Of a DNA stretch of 34,155 nt, positions 7,565 through 15,184 are shown piece by piece. The notes below the pieces were generated by a model. It saw nothing but the letters and a program-made list of their open reading frames with translations. It was not told where the DNA came from and ran no database searches. Each line of letters begins with the position of its first letter. Position 1 is the first letter of the stretch. Source of the stretch: Caryophanon sp036309765 (lineage in GTDB: Bacteria; Bacillota; Bacilli; Bacillales_A; Planococcaceae); contig JAXJTE010000085.1 of assembly GCA_036309765.1 (NCBI GenBank), forward strand, positions 1-34,155. The letters run 5' to 3'. The position numbers and the translations under genes are program-made.

Positions 7565-8129
7565 ATCGGTCATACGGATTGTTGTTGCGTAAGCGCTGGA
7601 ATAACAGCAGCACGATAATAAATAAAATCGTCCCACCAGCAATGACAAATAGCCAAAAGTTATTCGACTGCTCGATGACGATTTCTTTTTCGTCGCTGTC
7701 AGTAGGTGTTGTCGCTGTTGTCACGTCGCTGCTCGTCGTTTCTGTTTGCGGTGTTTCTTCCGCAATTGCCTCGACTTCCTCAGCAATGTCCGTTTGCGTC
7801 GCTTCGGTTGCTTCTGGTTGTACTTGCGGTGTTGCTATATTTTCATTCGTCGTTGTTGCCGCATTTACTGTTTCTTGTTCGGTCATCGCTGCTGGTGTAT
7901 CCGTTTCTGTAGCAGGCTGTTGTTCTGTTGTCACAAGCGGTGGCTGAATTTCCGGTGGTGGCGCTGGTTCTGTTACAATCGTTTCGCCAGCATCCTCATG
8001 AGCAGGTGTTGCGTACACGTCCTCTTCTAGCGCATCATCTGGCTTTTGAAATTCGCTGTTCATCGCGAATGTAGTAGGTGTGATCGTCAGCAAGCTAATG
8101 AGGCATGCGACCGTTAGTAATTTTTTCAT
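7563..8129 (-). CDS. Thr/Glu/Pro-rich type I membrane-anchored protein
   Basis: A 188-aa protein with a signal peptide (MKKLLTVACLISLLTI, about 1-22), a roughly 130-residue low-complexity segment of Thr, Glu, Ala and Pro, and a single C-terminal span (FWLFVIAGGTILFIIVLLLF) ending in a short basic tail, RLRNNNPYDR. There is no LPXTG box, so the anchor is the membrane. The shape is that of a disordered extracellular stalk. I start at ATG 8129, which follows AAGGGGG at 7 bases; an in-frame start 63 bases upstream would put a tail before the signal peptide. It is divergent from the 1374-aa SLH protein, so a role at the cell surface is plausible but inferred. Confidence 0.85.
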   Translation of the reverse strand: MKKLLTVACLISLLTITPTTFAMNSEFQKPDDALEEDVYATPAHEDAGETIVTEPAPPPEIQPPLVTTEQQPATETDTPAAMTEQETVNAATTTNENIATPQVQPEATEATQTDIAEEVEAIAEETPQTETTSSDVTTATTPTDSDEKEIVIEQSNNFWLFVIAGGTILFIIVLLLFQRLRNNNPYDR

Positions 8130-8250
8130 AAGATAACCCCCTTGATATGTAGTATAAAGCGTTTGTATGTGAAAATGTAGTAATATCGCCACTGAGCGTT
8201 TACATGCAACAATATTTCGCGCTTTTTTAAAAAAAGATACAAAAAGACGA

Positions 8251-8279
8251 TTACAAAAAATACTTCAGGGTAATATAAA
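8251..8279 (+). promoter_or_regulatory. Candidate promoter of the structured RNA
   Basis: TTACAA (8251-8256) and TATAAA (8274-8279) are separated by exactly 17 bases. Transcription would start near 8287, just before the large hairpin at 8296-8392. Confidence 0.5.
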
Positions 8280-8286
8280 AGTAAGC

Positions 8287-8427
8287 ACAACATATGTACT
8301 TCTATACTCCAGAAAGTAGACGATGCGACGGGCGCGAAGTTTCCCCCTTTTCTTCGGACGCCCTCATCGTTTAGGAAGTATAGGTATTGTACAATCAAGT
8401 GACTATTTTTCGTCACTTGGTTTTTTT
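8287..8427 (+). ncRNA. Candidate structured RNA or leader before the S-layer-like gene
   Basis: A nested stem runs over about 100 bases. GTAC pairs with GTAC (8296-8299 with 8389-8392). CTATACTCC pairs with GGAAGTATAG with one bulge (8302-8310 with 8374-8383). ACGATG pairs with CATCGT (8320-8325 with 8365-8370), GGGCG with CGCCC (8330-8334 with 8359-8363) and CGAAG with CTTCG (8335-8339 with 8352-8356). A classic intrinsic terminator follows. It matches no riboswitch I know. It could be a free small RNA of about 140 bases or an attenuator in the leader of the gene at 8581. The start is inferred from the promoter; the fold was found by eye. Confidence 0.5.
8396..8427 (+). terminator. Intrinsic terminator of the structured RNA
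   Basis: CAAGTGAC pairs perfectly with GTCACTTG around an 8-base loop and is followed by GTTTTTTT. It lies 154 bases before the SLH start codon, in a region with no gene. Confidence 0.88.
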
Positions 8428-8480
8428 GTTGCCCTTTGTTCTACGATTCCATGTGAAATGACCGATATAAAGCGTACGAA

Positions 8481-8519
8481 AGCGATCATTGTATCGTTTT
8501 TTTCTGAAGCGATGATTGT
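8481..8519 (+). repeat. Direct repeat in the SLH gene leader
   Basis: AGCGATCATTGT (8481-8492) and AGCGATGATTGT (8508-8519) differ by one base and are spaced 27 bases start to start. Possible -10 elements such as TATACT lie just downstream (8536-8541), so the repeats could be regulator sites. The rest of 8428-8580 holds nothing else I can name. Confidence 0.45.
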
Positions 8520-8580
8520 GTGTTGCAGCGTGCAATATACTTGTATACATGGAACTTTTACGGAGAAAGGAAGCACAACT

Positions 8581-11500
8581 ATGGATCGACAAAAAATTTC
8601 AAAAGCTTTCGCTGCATCTACATTGGCAGTAGGCAGTATAGCAATGGTAGCACCTGCTACATATGCCTCTGTTTTTACGGACGTGAGTGAGACAAATTCA
8701 CATTATAAAAGCATTATTGAATTATATGAACGCGGGGTTATTTCAGGCTACCCGCAGCAAAACGGCACGAAACAATTTAAACCGAATGACTCGTTAACGC
8801 GTGCGCATGCGGCAAAAATGTTAGCGAATGCGATCGGCTTAAGTACGCAACCTGAAAATTTACGCAACCCAGGATTTTCGGACGTACCGACAACGCATGT
8901 GTATTATCCATACATTGCAGCATTAGCAAACGCAGGTGTTATTAGCGGCTATCAAGATGGCACATTCCGCCCAGGCGCTCAAATTTTACGTCAGCAAATG
9001 GCGAAAATTTTAACGCTCGGCTATGGCTTAGATAAGTCAACGAAGCTAAACCACCATTTCACGGACGTATCAAACAATACGGAATCGGCATATTACGTAC
9101 AAACGCTGTGGGATTACGACATTACAAAAGGGAACTCACCGACGACATTTGGTCCGACGAAAAACTTAACGCGTGGACAAATGGCGACATTTATTGTGCG
9201 CACAGAAGAAGTCGCAAAAACGATTTCAGTGCAGCACACAATTACGAGCGTGCCATCGACAGGTACAGTCATTATTAATGGCAATTCATACACAGTGGAT
9301 CCGAAATTTAACATGCTGTTTTCAACGGCGAACGCTGCGGCATTAAAAGGTGCTGTTATTGAAGGACGCGTATCAAACGGCAAAGTGCAAGACATTACGA
9401 AGCTTGTGTTAAAGGCGAGCGGCAATGCGCGTACGAACGTCGTATTAGATGCGAAGTCGTTAACACTTGATGCGGATTTAGAAATTCAAAGCAATCATAT
9501 CATCGTGCGCAATTTACATGTAAACGGCACAATTTCCGTTCCATCGACGGACCTGCGTCGCTTAACGTCAAGCATCGTTGAAAACCAATTAACGCGTTAC
9601 ACAACTGCAAGTGTCGCAAACGATTACGGTATTCGTACGACGTCGACTATTTTAACGAACGTATCACGCAACATTAAGTTTGAAAACGTGACGAGCAACA
9701 AAATGGTTGTTGCACAAAATCGCTTAAAGTTTGAATCAGATAGTGAAATTCGTCAGCTGGAGCTTATTGACGATGTGGAGCAAATCGAAATTCACGCAAA
9801 TGTACGTGACGTTTACGTATATACGAACGGCTCGACAGCAATTTACGGTAAAAGCCAAGTGCGTACGTTAACGAAAGAAAACTTCGGTAACTTAATGCTT
9901 TACTTCACAGGTATTGTCAATCGCTACATCGTTAATAAAGACGAAGGTGGCACGAACTTAGCGACGATGGTTGATTCAAATGGTAAAGCAGCACAAGGTT
10001 TTGATTTATGGATTGATACAGCGGTGTTAACGAACAATGAAAATCCAAATATTATCTTTAATGATTACCGTAATGATAGCCCAAACATTTCGTCAATTGT
10101 TGACAAGGACGGCAATGATATCGATAAGACGGTGGATGAAAATACGCAAGTGCCAGACCGTATCGCACCGTTATTAACAGGCTTACGTGTTATTCCGACA
10201 GATAGCCACTCTGCGAAGGTAGACTTCAACTCAAATGAGGCCGGGAAATATTACTATGTATTGCTAGAATCGACGCAATCAGCACCGACGAAGCGTCAAA
10301 TTTTATCGCAAAGTGTCGGCGATTTCCAAGGCACAGGCGGTATGATGGAAGGTGCAAACTCGTTTAACATGACGGGCTTACACTCGGCGAAGGAATATAT
10401 AATTTACATGGTCATTGAGGATAATGCTGGCAATACGTCAACGCGTGTGGAATCGTTCAAGTTCGACATGAAAGATGCACCAGATACGATTCCACCACGT
10501 ATATCGAATGTGCAAGTAGCACCGCACCAAAGTGGTCAAAAAGCACGATTAACATTTACTGCAACGGAAGCGGGTATGTTCTACATTGTTGTGACGGAAG
10601 GGCATGGAAATAAAGGCTACGAGGCACAAACGATCATCAACATTTCGATGAATGATACGACGAAATATAAAGCGATGGTAGAAGGCGAAAATACAATTGA
10701 AATGGAAGGCTTAGACCCATTAACGGATTATTCCGTAGCGCTTGTCGGTGTCGATACAGCGGAAAACCGTTCATCTGTAACCGAAACGCCATTTACGACG
10801 TTAGCGCTAGATAATGTGAAGCCATACGTAATTGACAGCAAAATTGTTTTCACGAACTCAGCACGTACGCAGTTTTACTTATATTTCAGCGAGGAGCTTA
10901 GCCAAGAAACCGCTGAAAACGTACTGAACTATGAGCTAACAGGTTCAGGGATTATTAACATTACCGGGCAAGAAAAAATTAATCCGATTAAAGCGGAATA
11001 TTCGCGTCACTCAAGCGGAACATCACGCGTATTAATTACGCTACCAGCATTAACCGGCTTAGTACAAAACGATACAATTATCGCGCGTGCATTGCCAGGC
11101 GTAACCGATTTAGCCGACAACCCAGTCGTAACGGATAAGGACGAGGACAACCCTCGTAACTACGCATCGTACCGTCACGCGGATGTTGTTATTCCAACAT
11201 TAGCGGTAACGAGTTTCGAAAAGCTAGAATCAGAAACGCATGCGAAGCTTATGTTAAATACGACAGAGGCCGGAACATTTTACTACGTGATTTTACCAGA
11301 GGGATTAGATACACAAATGTTAAACGACCATAAGCGTGACATTATGGACCGTGTACCATTTGAGGTGAAGGATGCGCAAGATATTACGCGTATACCGATT
11401 TATCCAGGGGACAATCCACCGCTTGATTTAGGCGAGCAGCAATTAGATATTGCCATTCCGACAACACTATCAGAATTAATTAGCTGGTCGATGTATGCGT

Positions 11501-12705
11501 TCATGGTGGACCGTTCTGGTAACTTATCAGCGAACGTCATTGAAATTCCGATGATTATGGATAAGCTACCACCAAGCATTACAGCTGTGAATGCCAATGC
11601 AGAACCGGGAAGTAATACAGCAGGAAGACTGAACTTCGCATCAGATGAGTTAGGGATTATCGAGTACATCGCGTTCCCGACAAACGCATCAGGCTTACCG
11701 AACGGCGGTGTGCTAACGACGCGCGAGCAATTAGAAGCAGTAAAAGTGATGACGAACATTTCAGGTATGGTGACAGGTACAGCGGGTATGATTCGTACGG
11801 ATAACCGCATACTGATCGAAGGATTACAGCCGCATACTGATTACACAGTGTACTTCATCGCGCGCGATACGTCACAAAACACGACGCCGAACTTACACAA
11901 AGCAGAGCTATACACGGATGGTATTAAGCCAGAATTAAACCCAATTTTAGTACGTCAGCTTGATGATATTAGCTACGTATTAACATTTAACGAGGCAATT
12001 AAGCGTGATACAGCCGATGATATTATTCCGTTAACGACAGATGATTTCATCGTGCGACTAAACGATGGACGTATCGTTGTGCCGACGACGGTAGAAACGC
12101 AAACTTCAGCGACGACGCCGACATACAATCCGTACGAAGTGAAGTTAACGTTTGCCGAGCAGTTCTCACAAGACTTTACGGTAACGATGAACGACAATGT
12201 AGTCGATTCCGTGAAAGTAAATCACGTATTCGAAGAGGCTGTGGAAAAAGGGGATTACAAATTCCAAGACTTCCGCCCGAATATCGAACTTGTCGAGCTT
12301 GTTCGCGATACGCATTACGAAGTGTCGTCTAACCCAGATGGAAATGGTCTGTATTTAGAACAAAGTAAAACAATCAAAGTTAACTACACAGCGAACTACA
12401 ACGCTTACAACGTGAAGTACTACTTCGTTGGTATTGCGCGTGGTCAAGAGGGCAATATTACACCGCCGACGAAGCTTGATGTAATGCTAGGTGAAACGAA
12501 TCCGAACTACACAGTTTACGGTTCAGGCGATTCACCAAGTACGAGTAGCTCGATTAACATGCCGGTTAAGAGCCAAGACCCGACAGCCGTATTCATGAAC
12601 GAAGGTACGATTTACTTAGTATTACAAGACCAATATGGTAACACGTCGAACGTTATTGTGAACCGCATTTTAGGTATCGATCCACGTAATGTAGGTAGAC
12701 AATAA
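8581..12705 (+). CDS. Large SLH-anchored S-layer-like surface protein
   Basis: A 1374-aa secreted protein. A signal peptide covers about residues 1-30, then come three SLH repeats (about 31-88, 97-150, 160-215; e.g. GVISGYQDGTFRPGA). Next is a strand-rich part with VVLDAKSLTLDADLEI that resembles a short beta-helix. The rest is a chain of fibronectin/Ig-like modules. Four share a core of E-[AL]-G followed by aromatic residues (EAGKYYYV, EAGMFYIV, EAGTFYYV, ELGIIEYI) near 552, 662, 895 and 1022. Two others resemble SbsA/Big_5 Ig-like domains (YFSEELSQETAENVLNYELTG near 770; YVLTFNEAIKRDTADD near 1130). I start at ATG 8581, behind AAAGGAAG; the open frame extends 86 codons further but across the RNA and its terminator. 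It is likely a structural S-layer or adhesion protein. Confidence 0.93.
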   Translation: MDRQKISKAFAASTLAVGSIAMVAPATYASVFTDVSETNSHYKSIIELYERGVISGYPQQNGTKQFKPNDSLTRAHAAKMLANAIGLSTQPENLRNPGFSDVPTTHVYYPYIAALANAGVISGYQDGTFRPGAQILRQQMAKILTLGYGLDKSTKLNHHFTDVSNNTESAYYVQTLWDYDITKGNSPTTFGPTKNLTRGQMATFIVRTEEVAKTISVQHTITSVPSTGTVIINGNSYTVDPKFNMLFSTANAAALKGAVIEGRVSNGKVQDITKLVLKASGNARTNVVLDAKSLTLDADLEIQSNHIIVRNLHVNGTISVPSTDLRRLTSSIVENQLTRYTTASVANDYGIRTTSTILTNVSRNIKFENVTSNKMVVAQNRLKFESDSEIRQLELIDDVEQIEIHANVRDVYVYTNGSTAIYGKSQVRTLTKENFGNLMLYFTGIVNRYIVNKDEGGTNLATMVDSNGKAAQGFDLWIDTAVLTNNENPNIIFNDYRNDSPNISSIVDKDGNDIDKTVDENTQVPDRIAPLLTGLRVIPTDSHSAKVDFNSNEAGKYYYVLLESTQSAPTKRQILSQSVGDFQGTGGMMEGANSFNMTGLHSAKEYIIYMVIEDNAGNTSTRVESFKFDMKDAPDTIPPRISNVQVAPHQSGQKARLTFTATEAGMFYIVVTEGHGNKGYEAQTIINISMNDTTKYKAMVEGENTIEMEGLDPLTDYSVALVGVDTAENRSSVTETPFTTLALDNVKPYVIDSKIVFTNSARTQFYLYFSEELSQETAENVLNYELTGSGIINITGQEKINPIKAEYSRHSSGTSRVLITLPALTGLVQNDTIIARALPGVTDLADNPVVTDKDEDNPRNYASYRHADVVIPTLAVTSFEKLESETHAKLMLNTTEAGTFYYVILPEGLDTQMLNDHKRDIMDRVPFEVKDAQDITRIPIYPGDNPPLDLGEQQLDIAIPTTLSELISWSMYAFMVDRSGNLSANVIEIPMIMDKLPPSITAVNANAEPGSNTAGRLNFASDELGIIEYIAFPTNASGLPNGGVLTTREQLEAVKVMTNISGMVTGTAGMIRTDNRILIEGLQPHTDYTVYFIARDTSQNTTPNLHKAELYTDGIKPELNPILVRQLDDISYVLTFNEAIKRDTADDIIPLTTDDFIVRLNDGRIVVPTTVETQTSATTPTYNPYEVKLTFAEQFSQDFTVTMNDNVVDSVKVNHVFEEAVEKGDYKFQDFRPNIELVELVRDTHYEVSSNPDGNGLYLEQSKTIKVNYTANYNAYNVKYYFVGIARGQEGNITPPTKLDVMLGETNPNYTVYGSGDSPSTSSSINMPVKSQDPTAVFMNEGTIYLVLQDQYGNTSNVIVNRILGIDPRNVGRQ

Positions 12706-12712
12706 TACAAAC

Positions 12713-12752
12713 AAAAAAGCGCGGTGCAACTTTTTGCATCGTGCTTTTTTTT
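12713..12752 (+). terminator. Terminator of the large SLH gene
   Basis: AAAAAAGCGCGGTGCAA pairs with TTGCATCGTGCTTTTTT, with two G-T pairs, and continues into a T run. Confidence 0.9.
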
Positions 12753-12791
12753 CGGTGGTATAATGTAAAACAAAAAAAGAAGGTTACAAAC

Positions 12792-13724
12792 ATGATGTAC
12801 TTATCGATGATATTCTTTCAAATCGTCGCACCGATTCTCGTTTTAATGGCAGTCGGCGTATTTTTACAGCGAAAGTTTACATTTAATTTAAAAACGATGT
12901 CGCAGCTCATTACGTATTGCTTCATGCCCGCTGCGGTGTTCGTCAGCATTTACGAAACGTCCGTCAATAAAGAAGTACTCGGACAAATTACGGTTTTCAT
13001 CGTGCTGTTTATCGGCAGCCAAATGCTATTAAGTTCACTTCTCGCAAAAGTAATGGGCTTAAATAAATTAGAGGGCGCAGTATTTAAAAATAGCGTCGTG
13101 CTCATTAACTCAGGTAACTACGGCATTCCGGTAGCGCAAATGATTTTCGTAACGCAGCCAATCGGGGTTGCCATTCAAGTCATTCTGGTGATTTTCCAAA
13201 ACATGACGACGTACACGTACGGGCTATACAATTTAATTTCATCGACGAAATCAGGCATGGCGATTGTGCGCGACTTTCTGAAGATGCCGATTGTGCATGC
13301 GCTTATTTTAGGAGCGATTTTGAATATGCTTAACGTGCCGATTCCGCAAATGATTCGTATACCGCTTGATTACATTGCGGGTGGGTTCGTTGCGGTGGCG
13401 CTGCTTATTTTAGGGATGCAGCTGTCGCAAATTGAAGTGCGCACGATGTTTAACAAGTTAATTGTTGTGAGTTGCTTCACGCGGCTTGTGCTAGGGCCCG
13501 TCATTGCGCTAGGTATTATTTATATGCTCGGACTGGATGGCGTTGTCGCACAATCACTGCTGATTGCGAGTGCATTCCCGACGTCGCGCAATAGCTCAAG
13601 CTTAGCGCTGGAGTACGATATTGAATCGGACGCGGCGGCACAAACCGTACTGTTCTCGACTGTTGTGAGCTGTATTACCGTAACGTTCGTCATTTATGCG
13701 GCGACGATGTTATTTCCGATTTAA
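12792..13724 (+). CDS. AEC family transporter (auxin efflux carrier-like)
   Basis: A 310-aa integral membrane protein with about ten hydrophobic spans, the usual size for the AEC (Mem_trans) family of efflux or malate/amino-acid carriers. The N-terminus IVAPILVLMAVGVFLQRK and the C-terminal segment FPTSRNSSSLALEYD, followed by a last span, are typical. The substrate cannot be told from sequence. I start at ATG 12792, behind AAGAAGG at 8 bases; an ATG directly after it is an equal alternative. The open frame extends upstream into the preceding terminator and that part is not coding. No partner genes are adjacent. Confidence 0.9.
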   Translation: MMYLSMIFFQIVAPILVLMAVGVFLQRKFTFNLKTMSQLITYCFMPAAVFVSIYETSVNKEVLGQITVFIVLFIGSQMLLSSLLAKVMGLNKLEGAVFKNSVVLINSGNYGIPVAQMIFVTQPIGVAIQVILVIFQNMTTYTYGLYNLISSTKSGMAIVRDFLKMPIVHALILGAILNMLNVPIPQMIRIPLDYIAGGFVAVALLILGMQLSQIEVRTMFNKLIVVSCFTRLVLGPVIALGIIYMLGLDGVVAQSLLIASAFPTSRNSSSLALEYDIESDAAAQTVLFSTVVSCITVTFVIYAATMLFPI

Positions 13725-13775
13725 CGATTCGTCATTAGTAAGTAGCATTTGACACGTAAAGGTTGCTTGAAACAA

Positions 13776-13880
13776 GAGGCGGACTCCAGCGGGAAAAGCG
13801 CGAGCCTCGAGACCCCACAGTCGTGAGGCACGAACGACGAGGAGGCTTGAGCCGTGCCCATGGAAAGCCTGCCTCGACGT
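13776..13880 (+). repeat. GC-rich dispersed intergenic repeat, copy 2
   Basis: GGCGGACTCCAGCGGGAA, GAGGAGGCTTGAGCC and GGAAAGCCTGCCTCGA occur in the same order as in copy 1 (172-249), on the opposite strand, with a longer middle part. It lies between the AEC gene and the terminator at 13923. Confidence 0.75.
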
Positions 13881-13922
13881 GAAGAGCAAACTTAAAGTTA
13901 CGGCGTGAAAGAATTTAACGAC

Positions 13923-13968
13923 AAAAGGCGATGCAACTGTCAATTCAACAGAAGCATCGCCTTTTTTT
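13923..13968. terminator. Bidirectional terminator with a two-part stem
   Basis: AAAAGGCGATGC pairs with GCATCGCCTTTT, and an inner CTGT/ACAG stem lies inside the loop. It ends at the stop codon of the minus-strand gene at 13967. Confidence 0.88.
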
Positions 13969-14290
13969 ATTGAATATACGGACGAACCGCTTGTAGTTTC
14001 GATTGTAAAATGGTTGGTCCCGTCGTCATGTACAATTTCTTTTTGAAATACGTAATGATTTCACGAGATTCAAGTGCGGCACATTCATGCATGTAGCGTT
14101 CGACTAATTCACCGAGCGTGTATAATTCCACTCCTGATAAATCATTTGCGTCTAAACGCTCATAGTAGGAGGTCAGTTGTGTATTTAAAGTGCTAGTGCG
14201 ACGTGATGCACATAGCGTAGTTGTGTGACGTAATGTTGATTGTTTTTGCTTATGAAATGTGGACCGTAATTTATGAAATAATGCTTGCAT
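13967..14290 (-). CDS. Hypothetical small basic protein
   Basis: A 107-aa protein that I do not recognise. The N-terminal third is very basic and rich in Ser/Thr (MQALFHKLRSTFHKQKQ). The rest looks helical (LYTLGELVERYMHECAALES, then REIITYFKKKLYM). There is no signal peptide or membrane span. The ribosome binding site AGGAGGGA is strong and well spaced, so it is probably a real gene. It is followed by a terminator and lies downstream of, but separate from, the thioesterase unit. Confidence 0.7.
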   Translation of the reverse strand: MQALFHKLRSTFHKQKQSTLRHTTTLCASRRTSTLNTQLTSYYERLDANDLSGVELYTLGELVERYMHECAALESREIITYFKKKLYMTTGPTILQSKLQAVRPYIQ

Positions 14291-14370
14291 TGACCATCCC
14301 TCCTACTGCATATAATAAAACATATATGTTAGTGGCACATTTCAACTATATTACATTCCTGTAACAAATT

Positions 14371-14790
14371 TTAGCGTTGATTGCCAATCGCGACTGTACA
14401 ACGCGATACGCAAATTAATTTGCCTGATTCGTCGGTAATTTGAATGTCCCACACAATTGTTGTGCGACCGACATGAAGTGGGATTGCAGTCGCAGTGACG
14501 ATGCCATCTTTTTTCCCACGTACATGATTCGCGTTAATTTCAAGCCCTGCAGCAAATTGCGTTTTCGGATCGATATGTAAAAATGAACCGATGCTCGCTG
14601 CTGTTTCGGCAAGCGCGACCGAAGCCCCACCGTGCAGTAATCCGAATGGCTGACGCGTGCGACCATCTACTGGCATCGTACAAACGACGCGTTCCTTCGT
14701 AATTTCTAAAAATTCCATGCCGAGCGTGCCGATTAACGTTTCCTCTAGTGGTACCGGTAAATATTGTCGTAACTGTTCATTTGTCATCAT
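14371..14790 (-). CDS. PaaI/YdiI-like hotdog thioesterase
   Basis: A 139-aa hotdog-fold acyl-CoA thioesterase. The family signature is clear: RQPFGLLHGGASVALAETAA holds the HGG loop and the catalytic acidic residue on the long helix; GLEINANHVRG follows. Such enzymes hydrolyse aryl- or acyl-CoA esters. I start at ATG 14790, which follows GGGGGG at about 7 bases and one base after the stop of the upstream 73-aa gene, so the two are translationally coupled. The longest open frame adds 11 residues lying inside that neighbour. The natural substrate is unknown. Confidence 0.9.
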   Translation of the reverse strand: MMTNEQLRQYLPVPLEETLIGTLGMEFLEITKERVVCTMPVDGRTRQPFGLLHGGASVALAETAASIGSFLHIDPKTQFAAGLEINANHVRGKKDGIVTATAIPLHVGRTTIVWDIQITDESGKLICVSRCTVAIGNQR

Positions 14791-14791
14791 G

Positions 14792-15013
14792 TCATTGCCC
14801 CCCATGTTTTTGTTTAATTTCAAGTATTTGCGTCTCTGTTAGCTTCGTCGCATGCACAATAATGTCGATATCGACGTTTTCGTTTAATAGCGTTGTCACA
14901 ATACTTTCCTTCGACGCCATTAACGTGCGTGCTGCGTCCTCCAGTGCTTTTTGAATTTTTTGTGCCTTCTTTTGTTGCTTATCAAAATCTTCGTGAGGTA
15001 GTTGTTGTGTCAT
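14792..15013 (-). CDS. Small coiled-coil protein like an Rpn C-terminal tail
   Basis: A 73-aa protein. The first half is a charged helix (DFDKQQKKAQKIQKALEDAA). The second half, ESIVTTLLNENVDIDIIVHA then TKLTETQILEIK, resembles the small helix-turn-helix found at the C-terminus of Rpn/PD-(D/E)XK transposase-like nucleases, here with no nuclease attached. It starts at ATG 15013 behind AAAGGAG. Its TGA is one base from the thioesterase start, so the pair forms an operon. It may be a remnant of an Rpn gene or an independent small DNA-binding protein. The resemblance is by eye. Confidence 0.7.
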   Translation of the reverse strand: MTQQLPHEDFDKQQKKAQKIQKALEDAARTLMASKESIVTTLLNENVDIDIIVHATKLTETQILEIKQKHGGQ

Positions 15014-15112
15014 TGTGTAGTAGCTCCTTTCGTTTGTTTAGCATATAGTAAACGCAGTAAATGATGTTACTCTCATATTCCCATATTTTACAATGATAAG
15101 CGATACGCTGCA

Positions 15113-15152
15113 CAAAAAAAGAGCCTGCTTCGCAAATCGCGAGGCAGGCTCT
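15113..15152 (-). terminator. Terminator of the catalase gene
   Basis: AGAGCCTGC pairs with GCAGGCTCT, with an inner TCGC/GCGA stem, and a run of T follows on the minus strand. It lies 33 bases after the catalase stop. Confidence 0.9.
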
Positions 15153-15184
15153 AATGGATTGGATATCAAAATAAGTGTTACGGA

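Noticed and set aside
8323..8580. An 86-codon N-terminal extension of the 1374-aa SLH protein
   Set aside because: It would run through the structured RNA and a strong terminator and place a non-signal sequence before a good signal peptide. ATG 8581 has a proper binding site.
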